In this document: positions 16,919 through 26,222 of the stretch, one piece after another
How positions within the stretch are numbered: position 1 is the stretch's first letter
Layout of the letters: every line of letters starts with the position of its first letter
Assembly: GCA_016720925.1 (NCBI GenBank)
Contig: JADKJR010000022.1
Location: 52,120-116,119 of the forward strand
DNA: 64,000 nt
DNA from: Betaproteobacteria bacterium
GTDB taxonomy: Bacteria > Pseudomonadota > Gammaproteobacteria > Burkholderiales > Usitatibacteraceae
Direction: 5' to 3'
Made by a program: the position numbers and the translations under genes
The notes under the pieces: model-generated
Told to the model about the DNA's origin: nothing
The model's database searches: none
Seen by the model: the letters and a program-made list of their open reading frames with translations, nothing else

Positions 16919-18736
16919 TCAGTGAAAGCCGTTATAGATTATTTCGGCTAGCGCCTTGCTGACACCGTCGACTTTTGTCAGGTCATCCACGCTGGCCGAC
17001 GCCACGCCCTGAAGGCCACCAAACTGTGCCAGCAAGGCCTTGCGGCGCTTAGGGCCGACACCTGAGATATCCTCCAGCCGCGAAGTATTTCGTTTTTTTG
17101 CACGCCTGGCGCGATGTCCGGTGACTGCAAAACGGTGCGCTTCATCGCGAATCTGCTGAATAAGGTGAAAGCCCGGATTGTCTTTTTCAAGATGCAGTTC
17201 AGCTCGGCTTAGGCCTATGATGAGCGTTTCCAGGCCGGGCTTTCGATCCTCGCCCTTGGCCACACCCACCAACGCGATGTCCGCCAGCCCAAGATCGGTC
17301 ATGACTTCTTCAGCCACACCCAATTGGCCCTTGCCGCCATCGATCAGGATCAAATCAGGCCTTGGTCGCGGCAGCGCTTCGTCGTCCAACTGTTCAGCGA
17401 GTTTTTGATAGCGTCGCGTCAACGCATCGCGCATTGCAGCATAGTCATCTCCCGGTGTAATGCCGACGATGTTGTACCGCCGGTATTCAGAAGACTGCAT
17501 GGCGCCACGATCGAACACCACGCACGATGCGACAGTGGCCTCTCCCATGGTGTGGCTGATATCAAAACACTCGATACGTTGGACCTGCTCCATGCCCAGT
17601 GCTTCCTGCATTGCGGCAAGTTTCATTTCCTGCGAAGCTTTGTCGGCAAGGCGTTGCTCGATGGAGAAACAGGCATTCTTGATGGCCATTCCCATCCATA
17701 CTTTGCCCTCACCGCTCGGATGTGTCACGACGCGAACCTGCCTTGAAGCAGTTTCCGACAGCGTTTCTTCCCATTCAGCCTTGTCAAACTCCCCATCGAG
17801 CATGATTTTTGGCGGTGGCAATTGTGACGCGTAATGCTGAGCGATAAATGCATCAGCGACCGTATGGAGGTCGGCATCCGCGGCGTTGCCCGGAAAAAAG
17901 CTTTTGTCGCCCAAATGGCGACCGCCGCGAACCATGACCAGATTGACACACCAGGTGCCGGAGATTTCCACGGCGGCAATCACATCGACATCACGATCGC
18001 TGCTCGACTCAACAAATTGTTTGGTCAGGATTCGCTGAAGCGTTCTGATTTGGTCCCGGTAGGCCGCCGCCTTTTCAAAGTGCAACTCGGCTGAAGCGGA
18101 TTCCATCTTGGTGCTCAGCGTTTCCAGCACTTCATTTTCTTTACCTTGCAGGAATAATTCGGCATTCTGGATATCGCGCGCATACTCTTGCGCATCGATC
18201 AGTCCCACACAGGGGGCCGAGCACCGCCCGATCTGGTGCAGCAAACAGGGACGCGAACGATGCGCGTAAACCGTGTTGTCACAGGTGCGAAGCTTGAAAA
18301 CCTTTTGCAGGTGATTGATCGTGTCCCTGACAGCCCAAGCGGACGGAAACGGGCCGAAATAGCGATTGGGCTTGACGTGTGCGCCGCGATAGAAGCGGAT
18401 CTGCGGAAAGGCATGACCGGTTACCATGATATAGGGGTAGCTCTTGTCGTCTCGGAACAGCACGTTGTAGCGCGGGGCCAGCGACTTGATGAGGTTATTT
18501 TCCAGCAGCAGCGCTTCGGACTCGCTACGCGTAACCGTGGTGTCAATGCCCTCTATGTGAGAGACCATCAGCGCCGTGCGGGGACTGGCATGCTGCTTGG
18601 TGAAATAGGAAGACACTCGCTTCTTGAGATCGCGCGCCTTGCCGACATAAATTACCTCCGCAGCCGCGTTTTTCATGCGGTAGACGCCCGGCAGATTTGG
18701 GAGTTGTTGCAGAATCGGCTTGGGGTCGAAGGGCAT
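16919..18736 (-). CDS. uvrC: Excinuclease ABC subunit C
   Basis: UvrC makes both incisions in nucleotide excision repair. Its 605 residues show an N-terminal GIY-YIG nuclease (PGVYRMKNAAAEVIYVGKA), a UVR UvrB-binding motif (HFEKAAAYRDQI), the RNase H-like C-terminal nuclease (ECFDISHTMGE, LILIDGGKGQL) and a closing double helix-hairpin-helix (ISGVGPKRRKALL). All parts are intact. It starts six bases after the uracil-DNA glycosylase stop and is probably co-transcribed with it and with pgsA. Confidence 0.97.
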   Translation of the reverse strand: MPFDPKPILQQLPNLPGVYRMKNAAAEVIYVGKARDLKKRVSSYFTKQHASPRTALMVSHIEGIDTTVTRSESEALLLENNLIKSLAPRYNVLFRDDKSYPYIMVTGHAFPQIRFYRGAHVKPNRYFGPFPSAWAVRDTINHLQKVFKLRTCDNTVYAHRSRPCLLHQIGRCSAPCVGLIDAQEYARDIQNAELFLQGKENEVLETLSTKMESASAELHFEKAAAYRDQIRTLQRILTKQFVESSSDRDVDVIAAVEISGTWCVNLVMVRGGRHLGDKSFFPGNAADADLHTVADAFIAQHYASQLPPPKIMLDGEFDKAEWEETLSETASRQVRVVTHPSGEGKVWMGMAIKNACFSIEQRLADKASQEMKLAAMQEALGMEQVQRIECFDISHTMGEATVASCVVFDRGAMQSSEYRRYNIVGITPGDDYAAMRDALTRRYQKLAEQLDDEALPRPRPDLILIDGGKGQLGVAEEVMTDLGLADIALVGVAKGEDRKPGLETLIIGLSRAELHLEKDNPGFHLIQQIRDEAHRFAVTGHRARRAKKRNTSRLEDISGVGPKRRKALLAQFGGLQGVASASVDDLTKVDGVSKALAEIIYNGFH

Positions 18737-18742
18737 GCGTCG

Positions 18743-19408
18743 CTAGGTCAGAAACTTGCGGATACCGGCAAACACCGCATGAAACATCTCTTCGGTGAGT
18801 CGCCGCGTGTTGGTATTGTAGCGAGAGCAATGGTAGCTATCAAAAAGCGTTTGGCCGTTAGGCAATGAGTGACCGGCGCCGTGCACGAATTTGCAGTGCG
18901 CGGATTTCAGGCCTAGCGCCGTGAGCACGGCGTCATGGGCAACCGTGCCCAGCGCCAGGATGGCAGTCGCGGGCGGCAGATTGGCTATTTCATTTTGCAA
19001 GTAGTGGTTGCAGGCGCGGATTTCGACGGGCAGCGGTTTGTTTTGTGGTGGCAGGCATTTGACGGCATTGGTAATGCGGCAGTCTTTCAATCGCAAAGCA
19101 TCGTCAGCGCTGATTGACACGGACCCGGTGGCAAAGCCGAACCTATGAAGCGTTTCATACAGCAAGATGCCCGCATGATCGCCAGTGAACGGTCGGCCGG
19201 TACGGTTTGCGCCATGAAGCCCGGGAGCGAGCCCGACGATCAGCAATCTCGGCTTCCCAACTCCGAACGGCGGTACTGGCAAGCAGAAATATCCCGCATG
19301 ATCGTCGCGCACGTCATCGAGAAACGTTGCGAGACGCGGGCAGGCACGGCAATCGGGGTCATAAGACGCCGTTGAAGCGGGCGTACGTGGCAGTTTTTTC
19401 TTTGTCAT
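18743..19408 (-). CDS. Uracil-DNA glycosylase, family 5 (UDGb type)
   Basis: This 221-residue enzyme removes uracil and probably other deaminated bases from DNA. The family-5 fingerprint is GLAPGLHGANRTGRPFTGD, and the C-terminal motif is HCSRYNTNTRRLT. Cysteines in the CRACPRL segment and in NAVKCLPP fit the 4Fe-4S cluster of the superfamily. The motif A position lacks the Asp/Asn water activator of families 1-2, as expected for UDGb. ATG 19408 starts the natural N-terminus MTKKKL; the open frame reaches 19549 through the efp terminator. It is probably in an operon with uvrC, giving a small DNA-repair unit. Confidence 0.88.
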   Translation of the reverse strand: MTKKKLPRTPASTASYDPDCRACPRLATFLDDVRDDHAGYFCLPVPPFGVGKPRLLIVGLAPGLHGANRTGRPFTGDHAGILLYETLHRFGFATGSVSISADDALRLKDCRITNAVKCLPPQNKPLPVEIRACNHYLQNEIANLPPATAILALGTVAHDAVLTALGLKSAHCKFVHGAGHSLPNGQTLFDSYHCSRYNTNTRRLTEEMFHAVFAGIRKFLT

Positions 19409-19419
19409 CGCAATCCATG

Positions 19420-19446
19420 AAAACAAAAGGGCACGCGGACGTGCCC
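19420..19446 (-). terminator. Terminator after efp
   Basis: On the minus strand a 7-bp GC-rich stem (19440-19446 with 19429-19435, loop of four) is followed by TTTTGTTTT. It separates efp from the glycosylase gene. Confidence 0.88.
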
Positions 19447-19472
19447 CTTGATACGACCGCAAAGCCTGTGAA

Positions 19473-20027
19473 TCAAACGCGACGCTTGTATTCGTTGGTG
19501 CGCGTGTCGATTTCAATACGGTCGCCACTTTCACAGAACAACGGAACATTGACGACGTGATTGGTTGGCTTGATACGTGCGGGTTTCAGTACCTTGCCGG
19601 AGGTGTCACCACGAACAGCCGGCTCGGTCTCGATTTCTCGCTCGACGCTATTGGCCATCTCCACGGAAATGGCGCGGCCGTCATAAAAAATGACTTCGCA
19701 TGGCATGCCGTCATCGAGGTAATTGAGTGCGTCACCCATATTGTCGGCTTCGACTTCGTATTGGTTGTAGTCGCTGTCCACGAATACGTACATCGGGTCC
19801 TGAAAATAGGAATAAGTACATTCCTTCTTGTCGAGATTGACCACTTCGAATTTGTCGTCGGCCTTGTACACAGATTCCGTGCCGGAATTGGAGAGCAGGT
19901 TTTTCAGCTTCAACTTCACGACGGCGGCACTGCGGCCACCTTTGTTGTATTCAGCCTTCTGGACCACCATTGGGTCCTTGCCGATCATGACGACATTGCC
20001 GGCGCGGAGTTCTTGAGCGATTTTCAT
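19473..20027 (-). CDS. efp: Elongation factor P (arginine-32 type)
   Basis: EF-P rescues ribosomes stalled at polyproline. The 184 residues cover the three beta-barrel domains. At the loop tip, where E. coli has Lys34, this protein has YNKGGRSAAVV with Arg at position 32. That is the form modified by rhamnosylation rather than beta-lysylation. The gene for the rhamnosyltransferase (earP) lies just upstream on the same strand, which supports this reading. It ends at a strong terminator. Confidence 0.97.
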   Translation of the reverse strand: MKIAQELRAGNVVMIGKDPMVVQKAEYNKGGRSAAVVKLKLKNLLSNSGTESVYKADDKFEVVNLDKKECTYSYFQDPMYVFVDSDYNQYEVEADNMGDALNYLDDGMPCEVIFYDGRAISVEMANSVEREIETEPAVRGDTSGKVLKPARIKPTNHVVNVPLFCESGDRIEIDTRTNEYKRRV

Positions 20028-20118
20028 TGGATTACCTAGGACGTTGGAAAGATTTCTGGCCTCATGGACGCGATTTCCGGGATAGACATTTCACGAGGAA
20101 TCACGTTGCGGCAAAGCT

Positions 20119-21246
20119 TTAAATTTTAACGTTTTTTCCGTAAAAACTCAATAAGTTGGATGCCAGATCGGGCATTTCCGACAGGTGGTGCGCCCAACGC
20201 TTCGCATGCGCGTTCAACACCGGCAACTGGTCGACGAACGCCGCCCAAACGGGCCCGATTTCCTGCGTATTTGGGTCATTCCACGCCCGCCACAATTCAC
20301 GGACGGCAGCTTCGACCGGTGCAGCCAGCCCGGCGCAATAGCGGCCAAGGAATGCGTCCATCTTGATCAGGTGGACGCCATGTGCCTGCGGATAGACTTG
20401 CCAGACGAAAGGTTTCGCGGCCCATTGGGCCCGCACAAAAGAATCTTCTCCGCGGACGAACAACACGTCTTGGTGCCACAACAGATAATCGAATTTATCC
20501 TGGGCGACGAAGGAAACAATGTGAAACTCTACGTCTGGCGCGGCTCCTGGCGTGTTTTTGCCTGGTGTTCCGCGCCAGTGCTTGAGTTTCTGCCCCAAAC
20601 CGCCGTCCGCAACGCTGCAGCTAATGTGTTTGTTCGTCTGTGCTATCGCAACCAACAGCGCTTCTGCGGGTGCCCAGTCGTAGCCAAAAATCAGCACGTG
20701 CAGCATATTCGCGTTTGGTGATAACGCAGTTGTATCGCGCTTGGCAATCAAATCCCTTTCACGAATCAACCCACCGGTGCGAGGTGTGAAACCTGGGAAG
20801 AAGAAGAACTTGGTCAAAGGCAGAATTGGATGTGGCGAAGGCAGGAGATGATGATTTTCCACCCACGATTCGGCACTGAGGTATTCGAGGTTAATCCATA
20901 CCGGCCGCGTCTCGCGATATGTCATTTGCGCCAAGTACGATGGAGGTAGCTCGCAACCAAACGCCTCGATGATCAGGTCAGACGCACTCGACAAGTTCAG
21001 TGTGTCACACCAAAAAACAACGGCGACCCCCTCAACCGACTGTTCCGCCAGATCCGGCACAACGGCGGGGAACAGTTTTTGAAAGCTGATCAGGTCATCG
21101 ACGATCAACCTGACCGTCACCCCATATTCCGTGGCAAGCTGACGTGCCAGACGCCAGGCAACACCTATATCGCCGTAGTTATCAATGACCCTGCAAAAGA
21201 TGTCACAAGTGAACGGCGACGACTGCTGGAAAGGCGGAGAGGTCAA
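20119..21246 (-). CDS. earP: EF-P arginine rhamnosyltransferase
   Basis: EarP (formerly DUF2331) transfers rhamnose from dTDP-rhamnose to Arg32 of EF-P. The 375-residue protein shows the family marks: FCRVIDNYGDIGVAWRLARQ near the N-terminus with the catalytic Asp, WINLEYLSAESWVE, FFFPGFTPRTGGLIRE, and a C-terminal GT-B half with VRGEDSFVRAQWAAKPFVWQ. It lies between nagZ, which it overlaps by four bases, and its substrate gene efp 91 bases downstream. Confidence 0.95.
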   Translation of the reverse strand: MTSPPFQQSSPFTCDIFCRVIDNYGDIGVAWRLARQLATEYGVTVRLIVDDLISFQKLFPAVVPDLAEQSVEGVAVVFWCDTLNLSSASDLIIEAFGCELPPSYLAQMTYRETRPVWINLEYLSAESWVENHHLLPSPHPILPLTKFFFFPGFTPRTGGLIRERDLIAKRDTTALSPNANMLHVLIFGYDWAPAEALLVAIAQTNKHISCSVADGGLGQKLKHWRGTPGKNTPGAAPDVEFHIVSFVAQDKFDYLLWHQDVLFVRGEDSFVRAQWAAKPFVWQVYPQAHGVHLIKMDAFLGRYCAGLAAPVEAAVRELWRAWNDPNTQEIGPVWAAFVDQLPVLNAHAKRWAHHLSEMPDLASNLLSFYGKNVKI

Positions 21247-22280
21247 TCAAGCCCGAGCGCTGCGATGGCGTTGCGCGCCGCCTCGTAGTGCGTTGCGTCG
21301 ACATTGCCTGCGGCTGACAGCGTATGTATGCGTTGCAATCGCCGCGAAAGGTCGATCGTTGGCGTGACGCCATCAGCAGTCAAGCCGGCGAGCATTTCAT
21401 CCGCCTTCACCGGATCATTGCAGATGAGCGCCATATCGCAGCCTGCATTCAGCGCGGCCAGGGCGCGCTGGGTGATATTGCCAGCGACGCTGGCGCCCTC
21501 CATCGACAGATCATCACTAAAAATGAGTCCGTCAAACTCCATGCGTCCGCGCAGAATGTCCTTGAGCCATTTTGCCGAAAATCCTGCTGGCCGGTCATCG
21601 ATAGCCGGATATATCACGTGCGCCGGCATTACGGCCGACATGATGCCACCCGCGAGATCGCGAAAGGGCACCATATCTGCATTCCAGATATCCTCAAATG
21701 CGCGCTCGTCCACCGGAATTTCGTGGTGGGAGTCTGCGCGCACGTAGCCGTGGCCGGGAAAGTGTTTTCCCACCGAGATCATGCCCGTTGACGCCAAGCC
21801 CGACATCAATGCCCTGGCCAGTTGCGAGATCACTTCCGGTCGCGAATGAAATGCGCGATCACCAATGACGCCTGATTCTCCCCAGTCGATATCCAATACT
21901 GGCGCAAAACTGAAATCGACGCCGTGGGAAATTAATTCCGCGCCAATGACATATCCGACAGCTTCCGCAATTCGATGCGCGTCTTCCGGTGATTGATTCC
22001 AGCGTTCCCCCAACGCCCGCATGGGCGGAATCGCGGTAAAGCCATCGCGAAAGCGCTGTACCCTACCACCTTCATGGTCTACCGCGATCGGCAGCGCGGG
22101 GTTGCGCAATGCGTGGATACTGGCGGTCAGGTGCTTTAACTGTTCCGGCGACTCAAAATTTCGCGCGAACAAAATGACGCCACCCACTAGAGGGTGCTGT
22201 AGTCGCCCGATGTCGTCGTCCGACAAGACCAATCCGGCCACATCCGTCATCACCGGTCCAAGGGGGAGTTCCATATTCAT
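21243..22280 (-). CDS. nagZ: Beta-N-acetylhexosaminidase
   Basis: NagZ (GH3) removes GlcNAc from anhydro-muropeptides in cytoplasmic cell-wall recycling. In 345 residues it has the substrate-binding KHFPGHGYVRADSH loop with the Asp-His dyad, and the nucleophile in LIFSDDLSMEGA. Length is typical. The start lies five bases after the acpS stop, and the end overlaps earP by four bases. Confidence 0.96.
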   Translation of the reverse strand: MNMELPLGPVMTDVAGLVLSDDDIGRLQHPLVGGVILFARNFESPEQLKHLTASIHALRNPALPIAVDHEGGRVQRFRDGFTAIPPMRALGERWNQSPEDAHRIAEAVGYVIGAELISHGVDFSFAPVLDIDWGESGVIGDRAFHSRPEVISQLARALMSGLASTGMISVGKHFPGHGYVRADSHHEIPVDERAFEDIWNADMVPFRDLAGGIMSAVMPAHVIYPAIDDRPAGFSAKWLKDILRGRMEFDGLIFSDDLSMEGASVAGNITQRALAALNAGCDMALICNDPVKADEMLAGLTADGVTPTIDLSRRLQRIHTLSAAGNVDATHYEAARNAIAALGLD

Positions 22281-22285
22281 CGTGA

Positions 22286-22663
22286 TTATTTTTCCAGTAC
22301 GACAAAGGCCAGGGCGTGATCATTTTCGTCTGAAAGCGAAATATGAGCCGCCACAATGTGTTCTTTCACGAACTTCTCCGATAGTGCCGCGCTGGGCGCA
22401 ATCAGTGGCTTACCGCGAGCGTCGTGCGCGACGCTGACATCATGCCAGCCGACTGCCTCACCAATGCCGGTTCCCCACGCCTTGGAAAACGCTTCCTTCG
22501 CGGCAAAACGCTTGGCCAGAAAACGCGCCGGCTGGCTCGATTGTGCGTATTCGGTGACTTCGCTTTCACTCAGGACACGATGCAGAAACCGGTCACCAAA
22601 GCGAAACAGGGCATCCTCGATGCGTTTGACGCTGACCAGATCCGTACCAACACCATGAATCAT
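22286..22663 (-). CDS. acpS: Holo-[acyl-carrier-protein] synthase
   Basis: AcpS attaches 4'-phosphopantetheine to acyl carrier protein. At 125 residues it shows the N-terminal GVGTDLVSVKRIE (metal-binding Asp) and the RFAAKEAFSKAWGTGIG helix with the catalytic Glu and Lys. It overlaps pdxJ by four bases. Confidence 0.96.
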   Translation of the reverse strand: MIHGVGTDLVSVKRIEDALFRFGDRFLHRVLSESEVTEYAQSSQPARFLAKRFAAKEAFSKAWGTGIGEAVGWHDVSVAHDARGKPLIAPSAALSEKFVKEHIVAAHISLSDENDHALAFVVLEK

Positions 22664-23409
22664 CGTCGCGCCGCTTCCACCATCAGGCGCTTCATTTCCT
22701 GCACTGCCTCGCGTAACCCGACAAAAACCGACCGGCTGATAATGGCATGGCCGATATGCAATTCACGAATGCCTGGTATCGCGGCAAGCGGCGTGACGTT
22801 TGTATAGTTGAGCGCGTGTCCGGCGTTGAATCGCATGCCTGCATCGCGGATGGCTTTGCCCGCGAGGCGAATCTTCTCAAGCTCCGCGAGCACGGCAACA
22901 CTTTCCGCGTCGCGCCCTTTTTCATAGAATGCATGCGCATAGGGCCCGGTGTGCAGTTCGCACACTTTCGCGCCTATACGATAGGCAGCTTCCACCTGCC
23001 GCAACTCCGCGTCAATAAAAACGCTGCAAACGATACCGGCGTCGGTCAGGTGAGCAACCGCCGCCTTCAGCCGGTCTTCCTGGCCAACAATATTCAGACC
23101 ACCTTCCGTCGTTACTTCATGGCGGCCTTCCGGTACCAGCATCGCCATCTCGGGCTTGAGCGCACACGCAATATTCACCATTTCATCGGTCGCCGCCATT
23201 TCCAGATTGAGCTTGATGTGGGTGAGTTCGCGCAGGCGCCGCACGTCGGCATCCTGGATATGCCGACGATCCTCACGCAGATGCACGGTAATTCCATCAG
23301 CACCGCCCAGATGCGCTTCCACCGCCGCCCACACTGGATCGGGTTCGTAGGTTTGCCGCGCCTGCCGGATCGTGGCGACGTGGTCGATGTTGACGCCAAG
23401 TTCAATCAT
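22660..23409 (-). CDS. pdxJ: Pyridoxine 5'-phosphate synthase
   Basis: PdxJ condenses 1-deoxyxylulose 5-phosphate with 3-amino-2-oxopropyl phosphate to give pyridoxine phosphate. The 249-residue TIM barrel begins LGVNIDHVATIRQAR and contains HLREDRRHIQD, LVPEGR and a LHTGPYA phosphate loop. It overlaps recO and acpS by four bases each. Confidence 0.97.
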   Translation of the reverse strand: MIELGVNIDHVATIRQARQTYEPDPVWAAVEAHLGGADGITVHLREDRRHIQDADVRRLRELTHIKLNLEMAATDEMVNIACALKPEMAMLVPEGRHEVTTEGGLNIVGQEDRLKAAVAHLTDAGIVCSVFIDAELRQVEAAYRIGAKVCELHTGPYAHAFYEKGRDAESVAVLAELEKIRLAGKAIRDAGMRFNAGHALNYTNVTPLAAIPGIRELHIGHAIISRSVFVGLREAVQEMKRLMVEAARR

Positions 23410-24209
23410 TTCAACTCACGCATCAGATTACGGGTGTGAAGAATCTTGTCGCCCAGCAGATGGTTGATCATTTTGCGCATGAGTTGTTTTGCCTGTGCCT
23501 GTGTCTGCGGATCGCCATAGTCATTGTTTGACATGTCAATCAGGGTTTTACCCGCCAATTGTAAGGCATCCTCGTTGTACGATAGCCGCGCCATTTCGCA
23601 TCGCACCGGCCCGCGTTCGGCCTGATACACATACGATCCCGATGGATCGAGCGGCACGAGCGAATCGGCTTCCTGCGTCAGTTGCAACGCGTAGCCGAGT
23701 TCCTGCAGTAGCCTGACCTCAAACTGCCGGAGAACGACGGCAATTTCGCGGACGCCATTCTTGCCAAGGGACAATCCGGCCAGACAGCTTACTGCGTCGC
23801 CATATGCATCAAACAGCCCCTCATGTGGATCTTCGCGATGCGTAAGTTTTAGCAGCAACTCATTCATGTAGAACGCGGACAACAGCGCCGAACCCGAGAG
23901 TTGCGGGATGATGCGTTCCTGCTCGACCGTCTTCAGGGTTTTCATTTCAGACTTGCCGAACCAGTCCAGCATCAGCGCCTGAAACGGGTTCAAAAGTCCA
24001 CGCATCGCGCCACGGGGACGCTTCGCGCCTTTCGCTACCAGTACGACGCGGCCATGCGAACTGGTAAAGGCTTCGACAATCAGACTGGTTTCGCGATACG
24101 GATAGGTGTGCAGAACGAACGCGCGATCCGTTTCGCCCATTGCAGGTCTCGTCGGTCTTGGAGCCTTGGGAGGTGTTTCCGGAACATTATCTGCAGGCAG
24201 GTCATTCAT
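23406..24209 (-). CDS. recO: DNA repair protein RecO
   Basis: RecO loads RecA onto SSB-coated DNA in gap repair. An N-terminal OB fold (FVLHTYPYRETSLIVEAFT, GRVVLVAKGAKRPRG) is followed by a helical C-terminal domain. ATG 24209 overlaps the end of era by eight bases and gives 267 residues. The frame stays open to 24320, but that part lies inside era. The N-terminus carries about 24 Pro-rich extra residues before the OB fold. Confidence 0.94.
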   Translation of the reverse strand: MNDLPADNVPETPPKAPRPTRPAMGETDRAFVLHTYPYRETSLIVEAFTSSHGRVVLVAKGAKRPRGAMRGLLNPFQALMLDWFGKSEMKTLKTVEQERIIPQLSGSALLSAFYMNELLLKLTHREDPHEGLFDAYGDAVSCLAGLSLGKNGVREIAVVLRQFEVRLLQELGYALQLTQEADSLVPLDPSGSYVYQAERGPVRCEMARLSYNEDALQLAGKTLIDMSNNDYGDPQTQAQAKQLMRKMINHLLGDKILHTRNLMRELK

Positions 24210-25089
24210 ACCCGTATTGACGGACGAGCGCATCGTCATCTGCCCATCCTTTCTTGACGCGCACCCACAATTCAAGGTAGACCTTGCCGCCGAATGTTGT
24301 TTCCATGTCCTTGCGCGCATCGGTGCCGATGCGCTTCAGGCGTTCACCCTTTTCGCCGATCAATATTGCTTTCTGGCTGGCTTTCTCGACGATGATGCTG
24401 GCAAAGACACGTCGTAAATTACCGACTTCTTCGTATTTGTCGATAATCACGTTGGCCGCATAGGGTAGTTCGTCACCGAGTTGCCGAAAGACTTTTTCGC
24501 GAATGAATTCGGTCGCCATGAAGCGCTCGGACCGGTCAGTAAAACTTTCCGCGCCAAACACGGGTGGACTTTCCGGCAGGTAGCTGCGGATGACCTTCTT
24601 GAGTTCTTCAAGTGATTTTTGCTGTTTCACGCTAACGGGAATGATCGCCGCAAAGTTCGCCTTGGTCTGCATCTCTTTCAGGAAAACCATAAGCTTTGAT
24701 TTGTCCTTGACCTTGTCGCATTTACTCACCAGCAACAGGACAGTCTTGAAGCCGGATAACTGCTTGAGCGCGGGCTCATCAGCGTCGGAAAATCGAAGTG
24801 CTTCCACCATGTAAAGCGCGACGTCAGCATCACTGACCGCCTGGCTGACCGTGCGATTCAGGACGCGATTCAATGCGTTGTCATGGGTCTTCTGGAATCC
24901 TGGGGTGTCCAGGAACAAGAATTGTGTCTGCTCATCGGTAAGAATACCGGTGATGCGATGGCGGGTCGTCTGTGCCTTGTTTGAGGTGATGCTGACCTTC
25001 TGGCCAATCAGATGATTGAGCAAGGTTGATTTCCCCACATTAGGTCTGCCGACAATTGCCACCGTGCCACATCGAAATGCCGGGTTCAT
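24202..25089 (-). CDS. era: GTPase Era
   Basis: Era assists 16S rRNA maturation and 30S assembly. The 295 residues show G1 GRPNVGKSTLLNHL, G3 DTPGFQ, G4 SKCDKVKD, and a C-terminal KH domain with the IGEKGERLKRIGTDAR loop. The G4 motif is SKCD rather than the usual NKxD. It overlaps rnc by four bases, the standard rnc-era-recO operon. Confidence 0.97.
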   Translation of the reverse strand: MNPAFRCGTVAIVGRPNVGKSTLLNHLIGQKVSITSNKAQTTRHRITGILTDEQTQFLFLDTPGFQKTHDNALNRVLNRTVSQAVSDADVALYMVEALRFSDADEPALKQLSGFKTVLLLVSKCDKVKDKSKLMVFLKEMQTKANFAAIIPVSVKQQKSLEELKKVIRSYLPESPPVFGAESFTDRSERFMATEFIREKVFRQLGDELPYAANVIIDKYEEVGNLRRVFASIIVEKASQKAILIGEKGERLKRIGTDARKDMETTFGGKVYLELWVRVKKGWADDDALVRQYGYE

Positions 25090-25775
25090 CGTGTTTTTCC
25101 ACTGGATTGTTCATTAATCATGGCAAAGGCCTGGGTCGCGGCGTCTTGCTCAGCCGCGCGGCGGCTGTGCCCCTGCCCAATGGCCGTCACCACTTGTGAT
25201 GGGATTTCACATCGCACGTGAAATTTCTGACGGTGCGCTTCGCCCTCAATTTTGAGAACGGTGTACTCGGGCAGCGGCAACCGGCGTGCCTGCAACCATT
25301 CCTGCAATGCGGTTTTGGCATCCTTCGCAGGACTGCCCTCGTCCGCGGATTCGAGCCGCGCCGCAAATAGCAATCGCACGGTCGCTGCCGCCTTATCAAA
25401 TCCGGCATCCAGAAATATGGCCCCTAGCAGTGCTTCCACGGCATCCGCGAGAATTGAGGGGCGGCCGTTGCCACCAGTCTTGTGTTCACCCTCTCCCAAG
25501 CGCAATAAATCGCCCAGTTCCAGGTTAATCGCGATCGCGGCGAGGGAAGCCTGGTTGACCAGGTTGGCGCGCAGCCGGCTTAGTTGACCCTCGGGCATGT
25601 CGGGGTATTGGGCATATACCAATGCCGCTATGGCGCAATTCAATACGCTATCACCAAGAAATTCCAGCCGTTCATTGTGAGGAACACCGAAACTGCGGTG
25701 GGTGAGCGCCTGTTTAAGTAACGCAGCGTCGGCAAACTGGTGTCCGAGCCGGGTTTCAAGTGCGCTGGCGCTCAA
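25086..25775 (-). CDS. rnc: Ribonuclease III
   Basis: Double-strand-specific endoribonuclease for rRNA processing. At 229 residues it has the signature HNERLEFLGDSVL, the second acidic site in DAVEALLGAIFLD, and a C-terminal dsRNA-binding domain. Its stop overlaps the era start. Confidence 0.97.
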   Translation of the reverse strand: MSASALETRLGHQFADAALLKQALTHRSFGVPHNERLEFLGDSVLNCAIAALVYAQYPDMPEGQLSRLRANLVNQASLAAIAINLELGDLLRLGEGEHKTGGNGRPSILADAVEALLGAIFLDAGFDKAAATVRLLFAARLESADEGSPAKDAKTALQEWLQARRLPLPEYTVLKIEGEAHRQKFHVRCEIPSQVVTAIGQGHSRRAAEQDAATQAFAMINEQSSGKTR

Positions 25776-25797
25776 TTAGGGCTCATTTCGGCCCCGG

Positions 25798-26178
25798 CTA
25801 TTTATCTGCCGTGCTTACACTCAGGTCAACGACCAACGTATAGCCGGTAAAAAGCGGTATTTTCTCTTGCCAGGCGGCGGTGACAACAGTTTCGCCGCCT
25901 TCCTTGGTAATTTCCAGGTCTTCCTTGGTAATCACTTCAACGTAACCAATAGTCGCGCGCTTCTCGAAACTCTTGCGAATATCCGCAACCGTCCCGGTTT
26001 TGACTTCCTCTGATGCGGCCATGGCCTTGAAAACCGACTTAACATTAAACAACTGGCTGTAGACCGGAAAGAGCTTTAACCCCAGCATCAGGACCACCGC
26101 ACACACCGCAAAAACAAAGATGAGCATGATAAAACCCATGCCCTGCTGGTTGTGAAGATTTCTCTGTGGTGATTTCAT
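25798..26178 (-). CDS. DUF4845 membrane protein
   Basis: A 126-residue protein found between lepB and rnc in beta- and gammaproteobacteria. One transmembrane helix (about 15-37, MGFIMLIFVFAVCAVVLMLG) precedes a periplasmic domain. The function is not known. The position is fully typical, which makes it a good taxonomic marker. Confidence 0.88.
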   Translation of the reverse strand: MKSPQRNLHNQQGMGFIMLIFVFAVCAVVLMLGLKLFPVYSQLFNVKSVFKAMAASEEVKTGTVADIRKSFEKRATIGYVEVITKEDLEITKEGGETVVTAAWQEKIPLFTGYTLVVDLSVSTADK

Positions 26179-26222
26179 GAGGATCCTTGAAACGAATAGG
26201 TGTTGTCAGGTTGCCGTGCAAA

